Of a stretch of 8,050 nt of DNA, positions 1 through 5,858 are shown piece after piece (position 1 is the first letter of the stretch; every line of letters begins with the position of its first letter). The notes beneath the pieces were generated by a model, which did not search any database, had not been told where the DNA came from, and worked only from the letters and a program-made list of their open reading frames with translations. Position numbers and translations under genes: made by a program. The stretch is from Phycisphaerales bacterium UBA2402 (lineage in GTDB: Bacteria; Planctomycetota; Phycisphaerae; Phycisphaerales; UBA1924), in assembly GCA_002343715.1 (NCBI GenBank), contig DDSA01000089.1:1-8050 (forward strand), read 5' to 3'.

Positions 1-1305
1 GAGGCGTGGAGCAAGGCCGGGCACCTGACGACCAAACAGCAGCGCGAAGCGATCAAGAAACGGATGATCGACGCGGACGATCCGCTGTCGATGGTGATCG
101 TCTGCGATATGTGGTTGACGGGCACGGACATCCCATGCCTGCACACGCTGTATGTAGACAAGCCCATGAAGGGCCACACAATGATCCAGGCGATCTCGCG
201 TGTGAACCGCGTGTTCAGCGACAAGCCGCACGGGCTGATCGTGGACTACATCGGCATCGGCGATGAGCTGCGGGCAGCCACCGCGAAGTACTCAGCGGGT
301 GGAGAGGATCACGGGAAGCCCGCGGGCGGGCTGGATGAAGACGCCCGGCCGCTGTTCGTGGCGGCGCTGGCCGAGGTGCGGTCGTTCCTCCCCGAAGGCG
401 TGAACTACGGCGACTGGCGGCGGCTCTCGCCGATCGCGCTGGAGGACCGCTACGCCGCGGTCTACGGGCATCTGACCAGCGACGATGACCTGCGGGACCA
501 CTTCTTGGATGCCGAGCTGCGGCTGACGAGCGCCTTCCTGCTCGTCAAACACCTGGATGACTGCCGCGCCAGCGCCGACGAGGTGATCTTCTGTCAGCGG
601 GTGCGTAAGCAACTCCTCAAGACGATCCGCGGGCGTGGACCAACCAGAGACATCGAGAAGGCGGTGCGGGACCTGGTGGATGACACGGTCGAGAGCGAGG
701 GCGTCGTTGACATCTTCAAGGCCGCGGGGATCACGCGGGCCGACATCTCGATCCTCGACGACAACTTCCTTCAGACGTTTAAGGATCGGCCGCTGCCGGA
801 CCTTCGGCTCAAGTTGCTCGAGAAACTGCTCGCCGACGAGATCCACATGCGGGCCAAGAAGAACCTGGCCAAGGCGAAGACGTTCCGTGAACTACTGGAA
901 GCGACGCTCCAGAAGTACCACAACCGGCTTATCGACGCGGCGGCCGTGATCCGCGCCATGATCGAGATCAAGAAGGACATGGAGGCATCGGATCAGCGGG
1001 CCGGGCAGTTGGGCTTGGCGGAGGATGAGCTTGCCTTCTATGACGCCGTCGCCATCAACTACGAGAACGTCTACGGCGTGGACTTCCTGAAGGGCCTGAT
1101 TCACGACGTTGTGCAGAGCATCAAGCGAAATCTGAAGGTGGATTGGACCGAGCCGCATCGGGAGGACGTGAAGGCCGCGGTGAGGGCCGCGGTGCGGCGC
1201 GTTCTGACGAAACAGGGCGTGAAGGCAGAGGACTTTGATCGGCTGATGCCTGTGCTGATGGCACAGGCGGAGGCGTTGTACGCGGATTGGCCGATCGCGG
1301 CCTGA
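1..1305 (+). CDS. hsdR: Type I restriction enzyme R subunit (HsdR), C-terminal part, 5'-truncated by window
   Basis: This is the C-terminal 434 residues of the motor/nuclease subunit of a type I restriction-modification system, which translocates DNA using ATP and cuts unmodified DNA. The reading frame is open from base 1, so the ATG at 64 is internal and not a start. Visible are the end of the SF2 helicase core: motif V-like LTGTDIP (residues 39-45), the family-typical [10 protein letters not shown] (50-59), and motif [10 protein letters not shown] (63-70). The rest matches the HsdR C-terminal helical region (DUF3387-like), with [10 protein letters not shown] and [16 protein letters not shown] in the last 110 residues. 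The N-terminal nuclease domain and Walker motifs lie outside the window. No hsdM or hsdS is visible; they would be expected upstream. The stop is followed 27 nt later by the XRE gene's ATG, suggesting one transcript. Identification is by family pattern and is strong. Confidence 0.94.
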   Translation, partial: EAWSKAGHLTTKQQREAIKKRMIDADDPLSMVIVCDMWLTGTDIPCLHTLYVDKPMKGHTMIQAISRVNRVFSDKPHGLIVDYIGIGDELRAATAKYSAGGEDHGKPAGGLDEDARPLFVAALAEVRSFLPEGVNYGDWRRLSPIALEDRYAAVYGHLTSDDDLRDHFLDAELRLTSAFLLVKHLDDCRASADEVIFCQRVRKQLLKTIRGRGPTRDIEKAVRDLVDDTVESEGVVDIFKAAGITRADISILDDNFLQTFKDRPLPDLRLKLLEKLLADEIHMRAKKNLAKAKTFRELLEATLQKYHNRLIDAAAVIRAMIEIKKDMEASDQRAGQLGLAEDELAFYDAVAINYENVYGVDFLKGLIHDVVQSIKRNLKVDWTEPHREDVKAAVRAAVRRVLTKQGVKAEDFDRLMPVLMAQAEALYADWPIAA

Positions 1306-1332
1306 GGAGTGATTTGTGAACGGACGACAGAC

Positions 1333-1695
1333 ATGAGCAAGAAACAACCCGCCTTTGGCGAGCTCATCCGCGAGAAGCGGCTCGCGAAGGGTCACAGCCT
1401 GCGGAAGTTCGCGGAGCTCATCGACGTGAGTCCAACTTATCTCTCGCTCGTCGAGCAGGGAAAGGTGGAGAGCCCTCCGACCGCCGAGCGGGTGCGTCGG
1501 ATGGCGGAGGTGCTCGGAGAGAACCCAGATGAACTGATGTCATTGGCCGGCCGGATGCCAGAGGACCTTCGCGGAATCATCCAGAGCGAGCCGGAAGAGA
1601 TGCCTCAGTTGTTGCGGGCGGCAAAGGGTTTGACGGCAAACCAGTTGAAGGCGCTGTCGGCGCAGGCCAAGAGAATGCAGAAAGAGGAGCAATGA
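1333..1695 (+). CDS. XRE-family helix-turn-helix transcriptional regulator
   Basis: This is a 120-residue DNA-binding protein, probably a repressor acting on nearby promoters. Residues 8-62 form a Cro/C1-type HTH: FGELIREKRLAKGHSLRKFA, then the recognition-helix region VSPTYLSLVEQGK and a closing helix around RVRRMAEVLGE. The tail (about 64-120) is charged and helical, as is common in XRE proteins paired with ImmA proteases, where the tail may hold the cleavage site. The ATG at 1333 gives the family-typical N-terminus. An in-frame GTG at 1309 would add eight residues, but the GAGGAG at 1304-1309 overlaps that codon, so it is a poor ribosome site for 1309; 1333 in turn has no strong site of its own. 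The stop overlaps the protease start as ATGA, so the pair is translationally coupled. It could also regulate the restriction genes, as controller proteins do. Confidence 0.92.
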   Translation: MSKKQPAFGELIREKRLAKGHSLRKFAELIDVSPTYLSLVEQGKVESPPTAERVRRMAEVLGENPDELMSLAGRMPEDLRGIIQSEPEEMPQLLRAAKGLTANQLKALSAQAKRMQKEEQ

Positions 1696-2402
1696 TGGGG
1701 CGACCGCCTGCCAAGACCGAACGCGTGCCGTGGTTGCGCGATGAGAACATCGAGGCCGAGGCCGAGACGCTCTTTGCGCTGTGGCAGAAGGACCACGGCG
1801 AGGTCTCTGAACCCCCGGTTCCCGTCGACGAGATGATCGAGCTGCAGCTCAACCTGCGGTATGAACTAGATGACCTGCAGAAGCGATTCGGTCACAGCGA
1901 TGTGCTCGGTGCGATCTGGTTCAAGGACCAGATCATCCGAGTCGACCGGAGCCTTGATCCCGTCGAGCACCCACGCATGCTCGGACGCTACCGGTTCACG
2001 CTCGCCCATGAGATCGGCCACTGGCAGCTTCACCGAAAGGTCTTTCTCCGCGACGAGACACAGATGTCTCTGACATCCGCAGCGGATGCGCCCGCGTTCG
2101 TTTGCCGCTCGACCGACCAAGCACGTGAAGAGGTGCAGGCGAACATGTTCGCGGCGTACCTGCTCATGCCGCGTGACCTCGTTCGCCGTGCGTGGATCAA
2201 GTGGCGGCGCGCCGATGACGTTGTGTGTGTGCTTGACCTCGACGCACCAACCTCATCCGGAAATTTGAAGACACAGCAGGACGCTGCGATGCAACGCTTC
2301 TCGAAGCCATTCGCTGAGCACTTCCATGTGTCTGCCGAGGCCATGTGCTACCGCCTGGAGGCGCTTGGGCTCCTCACTCGTGATCGATCCCTGTTTGGTT
2401 GA
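1692..2402 (+). CDS. ImmA/IrrE-family zinc metallo-endopeptidase
   Basis: This 236-residue cytoplasmic metalloprotease is of the kind that cleaves a partner XRE repressor on DNA damage or another signal (ImmA with ImmR in ICEBs1, IrrE with DdrO in Deinococcus). The zinc motif HEIGH is at residues 106-110 within RFTLAHEIGHWQLHR. The likely third ligand is E147 in the E-x-x-A-N segment, followed by MFAAYLLMPRDLV, the usual ImmA signature. The C-terminal 60 residues (FAEHFHVSAEAMCYRLEALGLL) match the helical region found after the protease core. It starts at the ATG of an ATGA overlap with the XRE stop and has a good GAGGAG at 1684-1689. A second ATG directly follows the first, so the start could shift by one codon. 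The neighbouring XRE protein is the obvious substrate; this is inferred from pairing. All active-site residues appear intact. Confidence 0.93.
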   Translation: MMGRPPAKTERVPWLRDENIEAEAETLFALWQKDHGEVSEPPVPVDEMIELQLNLRYELDDLQKRFGHSDVLGAIWFKDQIIRVDRSLDPVEHPRMLGRYRFTLAHEIGHWQLHRKVFLRDETQMSLTSAADAPAFVCRSTDQAREEVQANMFAAYLLMPRDLVRRAWIKWRRADDVVCVLDLDAPTSSGNLKTQQDAAMQRFSKPFAEHFHVSAEAMCYRLEALGLLTRDRSLFG

Positions 2403-2456
2403 ACCCCCAGTGTTCTTGTGCGCAGTGCGTTTACTGTTCACGGGACATGGACAATT

Positions 2457-2461
2457 GGAGG
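2457..2461 (+). promoter_or_regulatory. Shine-Dalgarno site fixing the start of the 391-aa gene
   Basis: GGAGG lies 7 nt before the ATG at 2469. It decides this start over the in-frame GTG at 2418, which has no ribosome site. It sits in the 66-nt gap after the protease gene (2403-2468), where I see no convincing promoter or terminator. Confidence 0.75.
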
Positions 2462-2468
2462 CCCTGAA

Positions 2469-3644
2469 ATGGCCAAAGACTTTGATCCGCGTCGCATCCT
2501 CCGCAAGATCTCCAACTCGCTCACCCGCGTGTGCTTCGATCGCGCCGGCGTGGTCGAGGGCATCCCTTGGGATGATCTAGGCGAGACCCAGGTCGAGCCC
2601 ATCTTCGCCGCGTGGCAGAAGATGCCCGACGACAAGCGCCGGCTCATCCAGCTCGTGCTTCAGGACATCAACGAACTGGCGGACGAGCGCGGCGTGAAAG
2701 TGCTGGTTGAGGAGATCCAGCGCATTGCGCCCGATCGCCTCGCCGAGTTCGACGCGATTGTCGGCCAGGCCGACCGCGCGATGTGGACGTACCTCAACGT
2801 CAAGATGGCGTTCGTCGTCGCCGCCTATTTCGCACGGGCCGAGGCTCTTTCCACGGGCCGCTACTGGATCACGCGGAACAGCCTGCCCAAGCAGTCGATC
2901 GCGGTGGGCGATTCCCACAAGGTGGCGCTGAAGGCGGCGCTGGCGGAGTTCTACTGGGATCGTCAGCTGCGCGGCAAGATCTGCGAGATCGAGCACTACA
3001 CGAGGATCGGTGGCAGCGAGTACTTCTTTGCCTACCTCGACGACTATCCCGATGACCCGGTGGTCTTCGACGACACAGGGCATCTCGTGCGCAGCAAAGA
3101 GCGGCGCGTGTTCGACAACGTCTTCGTGTTCAACCCCAGCGATGGGACGCTCGATGTGTACGCCAAGGGCGGGAAGAAGGTGTACGAGCCCCTCCAGCAG
3201 CGGTTCTGCAAGGCCGTGCTTGGTGTTGACATCGGGCCCGCGGACCCGAAGCGCCCCGCGTACGCGCTTGATCACCTGCTCAAGCCCGACAGGAGGCTGC
3301 CCACCGATCCCAAAGATCGCATCGTCGCCGTCACGATCACCCGCGTGCGGGTGGAGCCGATCGACCGCCCCAGCGAGTACATCGAGCTTGGGCTCAACCC
3401 CGAGCGAGGGATTCACCGGATCGATCAGGCGATTGCCGAGTACTTGAACACCCAGCGGCTGACGCCCGACCGGCTACGGGTGAAGCAGATGTCATTTGAG
3501 TTGCGCTTCTCAACGGATGCACGCCCGCGCCCGCTGAGGTTTTGCGTCAGCTGCCCCAACTCCTGCGACCTCAAGAGCAAGCCGGACGAGCTGCGCGCGA
3601 TCGGCGAGCGGTGCCTGCGGCTGTGGGAGGTGACCCATGGGTGA
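2469..3644 (+). CDS. Uncharacterised 391-aa protein, coupled to the next gene
   Basis: I do not recognise the family. The product is soluble-looking, with no signal peptide or membrane segment, and has charged helical stretches in the first 100 residues (KKMPDD-like and LQDINELADERGVK regions). A mixed middle follows, with FAYLDDYPDDPVVFDDTG and an aromatic/acidic segment around FDNVFVFNPSDGTLDVY that looks like beta structure. The C-terminus from about residue 358 reads FCVSCPNSCDLKSKPDELR and carries Cys 359, 362, 366 and 382. That could be a metal site or chance. Codon use has strong G/C third positions, and the frame is open over nearly 1.2 kb, so the gene is real. Its stop lies 8 nt inside the next gene, and the last codons contain that gene's ribosome site, so the two products are probably made together and work together. 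Context (restriction subunit, XRE, ImmA upstream) suggests a defence or mobile-element function, unproven. Confidence 0.82.
   Translation: MAKDFDPRRILRKISNSLTRVCFDRAGVVEGIPWDDLGETQVEPIFAAWQKMPDDKRRLIQLVLQDINELADERGVKVLVEEIQRIAPDRLAEFDAIVGQADRAMWTYLNVKMAFVVAAYFARAEALSTGRYWITRNSLPKQSIAVGDSHKVALKAALAEFYWDRQLRGKICEIEHYTRIGGSEYFFAYLDDYPDDPVVFDDTGHLVRSKERRVFDNVFVFNPSDGTLDVYAKGGKKVYEPLQQRFCKAVLGVDIGPADPKRPAYALDHLLKPDRRLPTDPKDRIVAVTITRVRVEPIDRPSEYIELGLNPERGIHRIDQAIAEYLNTQRLTPDRLRVKQMSFELRFSTDARPRPLRFCVSCPNSCDLKSKPDELRAIGERCLRLWEVTHG
3626..3633 (+). promoter_or_regulatory. Near-perfect Shine-Dalgarno for the 316-aa gene
   Basis: GGAGGTGA sits inside the last codons of the 391-aa gene. The GGAGG core is 6 nt before the ATG at 3637. 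It is complementary to the 16S anti-SD over eight bases and supports strong coupled translation of the downstream gene. Confidence 0.75.
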
Positions 3645-4587
3645 TCTCCTCTCCCGCCTGTGGGCGTGTTTCGACAGCAGCGAGCCTCTCTTTTCCGCCC
3701 GTGAGGTGGCTTCATGGCCGGATGGGCAAGCCCAGTGGCTCCAGGAGCTTGGGGTGCTCTGCGCCACGACGTCCGCCTCGCGCGTGGGCTGTCCGTGCTG
3801 CGATTCGGAGCATGTCGAGGAGGTGCTCGAGGTTCCCGACGCCGACCCGCCTCGGCTCTTCATTGCGTGCCCGGAGTCGGTCACGGTCGAGGTTGATTCT
3901 GAAGCCCTGCGGCAATGGACGATCGACGGTGATGCCGTCGCGTCGCTCATCGCGGCGGCGCTTGGTCTTCAGGGACGCCCCACTCCTATCGAGTCTGGCC
4001 GTGTGTGGCGGCTCGGCACAACCCGATGGCAGCAGACTTCCCGTGAGGTGCTGCTGGCCCGGGGGCTCGGTGCCGAGGATGCCGCCCGCATCGCAGCCCA
4101 CGCGGGTCAGGCGGGTCGGCCCATTGTGCTGGTCAGCGGCCTGGAACCCCCATCCCATATCTGGCCAGGCCGGCCACCGGCGTGTGTCGCACTGTCGCGG
4201 GTGATGTCGCACGATGCGACAGGGCTGCAGGCGGATGTCGTCCTGCTTCACGACCTGGTTCAGACGGCCGATGAGCTTCAGGCGCAGGTGGAGCTCTTGC
4301 CCCTGGACCCCGCCGGCAAGAAGCGGGTACTTCGCCGGCATGCTCAGGCTGCTGCAGTATCAAACCAAGAGGACGAGGTACTGGTCGGCGCGTACCAGGC
4401 ATGCCACTCGTACCGCGAGGCGGCGAAGGTGCTCTCGGCACGCCTGAAGACCAAGATCACCAAGGACAAGGTCAAGCGCGCCGTGGACCGCGCCGGCGGC
4501 CCCGCTGCGGTCATCAATGGAGCCAACAGCAACTCGGTAGTTCGGACTGTCGCGTCGCACCGACGCGACAAAGGTGGGAGATTCTGA
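3637..4587 (+). CDS. Uncharacterised 316-aa protein with zinc-ribbon-like and HTH-like segments
   Basis: The function is not recognised. The first 50 residues look helical (LFSAREVASWPDGQAQWLQEL) and could be a winged-helix-type segment. They are followed by a zinc-ribbon-like stretch: CPCC at 52-55, H59, then ACPE with C78. A segment containing LRQW and WRLG follows, then a hydrophobic RPIVLVSGLEPP core around residues 165-175 resembling a beta strand and turn. Residues about 256-288 (YREAAKVL ... ITKDKVKRAVDRAGG) have the spacing of a helix-turn-helix. The protein may therefore bind nucleic acid and regulate or sense. The start ATG has an excellent ribosome site and overlaps the previous stop by 8 nt. 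A perfect 10-bp inverted repeat lies in its last codons. Domain readings are my inference from residue patterns, not a family match. Confidence 0.8.
   Translation: MGDLLSRLWACFDSSEPLFSAREVASWPDGQAQWLQELGVLCATTSASRVGCPCCDSEHVEEVLEVPDADPPRLFIACPESVTVEVDSEALRQWTIDGDAVASLIAAALGLQGRPTPIESGRVWRLGTTRWQQTSREVLLARGLGAEDAARIAAHAGQAGRPIVLVSGLEPPSHIWPGRPPACVALSRVMSHDATGLQADVVLLHDLVQTADELQAQVELLPLDPAGKKRVLRRHAQAAAVSNQEDEVLVGAYQACHSYREAAKVLSARLKTKITKDKVKRAVDRAGGPAAVINGANSNSVVRTVASHRRDKGGRF
4548..4570. repeat. Perfect 10-bp inverted repeat at the 3' end of the 316-aa gene
   Basis: TGTCGCGTCG (4548-4557) and CGACGCGACA (4561-4570) are exact reverse complements around a 3-nt CAC loop. The repeat falls within the last codons of the 316-aa gene, 15 nt before its stop codon. 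No T-tract follows on either strand, so it is not a classical intrinsic terminator. It could be an RNA-stabilising hairpin, a Rho-independent-like pause site lacking U's, or a protein-binding site. Confidence 0.7.
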
Positions 4588-4802
4588 AAATCGTGCAGGT
4601 GGCGTGAAAACAGGCCTCTGCGCGTTGTTCGACATCGATGGTGTGCGTCGCGGGGCGTTCAGAACCGCGACACCGGCCGGTGGGTCCGAGGGCCACGAGG
4701 GCCATAACCCGCCGGTCGCTACAAGCTCGTGAATGTCTGCGGCGTGCGCCGCGACGCGAGATTGGCACGGACGGGTGATGGCTCCGGCCCCGGAGGTCAC
4801 CC
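4588..4802 (+). other. Structured 215-nt leader upstream of the sigma-like gene
   Basis: This is the only sizeable non-coding stretch. It carries a series of possible hairpins: GTCGCGG/CCGCGAC (4647-4653 with 4665-4671); the palindrome CACCGGCCGGTG (4671-4682); a 12-bp stem with two G-U pairs (4674-4685 with 4707-4718) around a 21-nt loop that contains the direct repeat GAGGGCCA twice; GCGGCG/CGCCGC (4739-4752); and the ribosome-site hairpin at 4771-4804. Several of these are mutually exclusive, as expected for a switching leader, although GC-rich DNA gives chance pairings. A possible 42-codon ORF runs from GTG 4604 to the TGA at 4730-4732, with its Shine-Dalgarno too close to the start to be convincing. 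No promoter was identified with confidence. Confidence 0.45.
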
Positions 4803-4804
4803 GT
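4771..4804 (+). promoter_or_regulatory. Hairpin sequestering the SD and GTG start of the sigma-like gene
   Basis: ACGGGTGA (4771-4778) pairs perfectly with TCACCCGT (4797-4804), and CTCCGG (4782-4787) pairs with CCGGAG (4790-4795) above a small asymmetric internal loop. The Shine-Dalgarno GGAGGT (4792-4797) and the first two bases of the GTG start (4803-4805) are inside the stems. A competing short hairpin, GGTCAC (4795-4800) with GTGACC (4803-4808), uses some of the same bases. Closed, the long form would block translation initiation, so a ligand, protein, temperature shift or upstream translation could control expression. The pairing is seen directly; the regulation is inference. Confidence 0.5.
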
Positions 4805-5381
4805 GACCAACGGCGCATCGCTGAACGACCAGTACATCCGCACACTCATCCTGATCAAGGCCCGCAGCCTGATGAAGTCCCCGGCCTTCCGGGGCGTCGA
4901 ACGCGACGACGTTCTGCGGGACCTGACGCTCATCCTCGCCAAGCGGCTCGGCCAGTTCGATCCCGAGCGGGCCCAGCTTCGCACGTTTGTGTCCCGCGTT
5001 CTGGACTCAGCCGCGATCACCCTGCTTCGGGCTCGCCAGCGTGAGAAGCGCTCCGGCGACCACGGCATGGCCTCCATCGAGAGGCTCCGGGAGAGCCAGA
5101 CCACGGATCCGGTCACCGGCTCGGCAGCGGTCGGGGAGGCCGATGCGGCTCGCCGCCTTGGGCGTGAGGTCCGCTCCCCCATCGATGATTTCCATCTCAG
5201 TGACTCGATCCGCGAGATCGTGGCGGCGCTGCCCCCAGATCTCGCCGACTTGTGCCGTGCGCTCCAGGAAGACTCCGCGGTGTCGACCGCTCGCGGCCTG
5301 GGCATTTCCCGTCGCCAGCTGCGCAATCGCATCGCCGAGCTTCGTGTGCGATTTGCCGCCGCGGGCTTCGAGACGTTTTGA
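4803..5381 (+). CDS. Small sigma-70-family (ECF-like) RNA polymerase sigma factor
   Basis: This 192-residue protein has the layout of a two-domain sigma factor. Region 2 is about residues 10-80: VERDDVLRDLTLILAKRL resembles the usual D-x-E-D-hydrophobic core-binding helix, followed by the typical FDPERAQLRTFVSRVL and an Arg-rich ARQREKR. A low-complexity linker follows (about 80-130). Region 4 is about 141-190: LPPDLADLCRAL, then ARGLGISRRQLRNRIAELR, a helix-turn-helix expected to contact the -35 element. The region 2 match is weaker than in textbook ECF factors, so a sigma-like regulator or a phage transcription factor is possible. The GTG start is supported by GGAGGT 5 nt upstream. It sits at the head of a recombination/replication cassette and probably drives it. 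Its translation may be throttled by the hairpin over its start. Confidence 0.7.
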   Translation: MTNGASLNDQYIRTLILIKARSLMKSPAFRGVERDDVLRDLTLILAKRLGQFDPERAQLRTFVSRVLDSAAITLLRARQREKRSGDHGMASIERLRESQTTDPVTGSAAVGEADAARRLGREVRSPIDDFHLSDSIREIVAALPPDLADLCRALQEDSAVSTARGLGISRRQLRNRIAELRVRFAAAGFETF

Positions 5382-5457
5382 CCAAAGCGGACAGCGGCTC
5401 TGCGGACGGCGTATGTAGCCGGGGAGCAGCACCCCAGTGTGCAGCGAGGAGTTCACC

Positions 5458-5760
5458 ATGACCACCGGTGTGTACCGCTTCACTCTCGACAAGGACATCG
5501 CCCTCACCGACGCGGAAGCAACGCTACACCTGGCGATGATCGCCGCCGAGGGGCTTTTCGGCAACGCGATCGTCCGCATGGACGTGAGCTTCGCGGCGGA
5601 CCAGGCCAGCCGAAGCCTGACCGTCGATGGCACCACGCCGGTGGGCGCAGCGGTTGTCCGCATGTTCACCTCGCTGATGCTCCGCGAGTTCGGCGAGGAC
5701 GCCTTCACCGTCCGACGCATGAGGGCGTCCTCAGCCGAGCCCACGGCGGCCGCCGCGTGA
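5458..5760 (+). CDS. Uncharacterised 100-aa protein between sigma-like factor and ATPase
   Basis: The family is not recognised. The ATG at 5458 has GAGGAG at 5446-5451, 6 nt upstream, and is preferred over the in-frame GTG at 5437. The protein begins TTGVYRFTLDKDIALTDAEATL, looks like an alternating strand/helix small domain (VRMDVSFAADQASRSLTVDG), and ends in a basic/Ala-rich tail. No cysteine cluster, signal peptide or membrane helix is visible. Codon third positions are strongly G/C, consistent with coding. Its TGA overlaps a possible GTG for the next frame (GTGA at 5757-5760), suggesting co-translation with the ATPase. Its role in the recombination cassette is unknown. Confidence 0.72.
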   Translation: MTTGVYRFTLDKDIALTDAEATLHLAMIAAEGLFGNAIVRMDVSFAADQASRSLTVDGTTPVGAAVVRMFTSLMLREFGEDAFTVRRMRASSAEPTAAAA

Positions 5761-5858
5761 CCACACCACTTCCGCTCGTCCGCCTCGGCCAGGGTTCGTT
5801 CAGCCGCGAGATTTGGCCCCACGACATCGATTCCTCATCCCCCAAGCACGGAGATTCC

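Noticed and set aside
1170..1200. Tandem GGCCGCGGTG repeat near the end of hsdR
   Set aside because: It encodes a normal repeated Ala-Ala-Val helix segment of the HsdR C-terminus and has only two copies.
2217..2231. Short TG dinucleotide run in the ImmA gene
   Set aside because: It has only five units, is in frame with ordinary codons, and is too short to be a notable phase-variable tract.
2577..3416. 279-codon minus-strand frame opposite the 391-aa gene
   Set aside because: It is antisense to a gene with a good ribosome site and coding-like codon use. It has no motif or ribosome site of its own that I can see.
4548..4570. Intrinsic terminator
   Set aside because: The hairpin is strong but no T-tract follows on either strand.
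4703..4708. CATAAC as a -10 promoter element in the leader
   Set aside because: It matches TATAAT at four of six positions, but the spaced -35 position does not match TTGACA, so it is not reportable.
4588..4802. tRNA or integration attachment site in the spacer
   Set aside because: No T-arm consensus, cloverleaf or matching direct repeat was seen in the window.
4733..5044. 103-codon plus-strand frame starting in the leader
   Set aside because: It has no Shine-Dalgarno and overlaps the sigma-like gene in another frame with a Pro/Arg-rich composition.
4514..5332. 272-codon open frame on the minus strand across the spacer and sigma-like gene
   Set aside because: It is Arg/Ser/Ala-rich with no recognisable domain and is antisense to the sigma-like gene and the end of the 316-aa gene, as expected for a GC-rich shadow frame.
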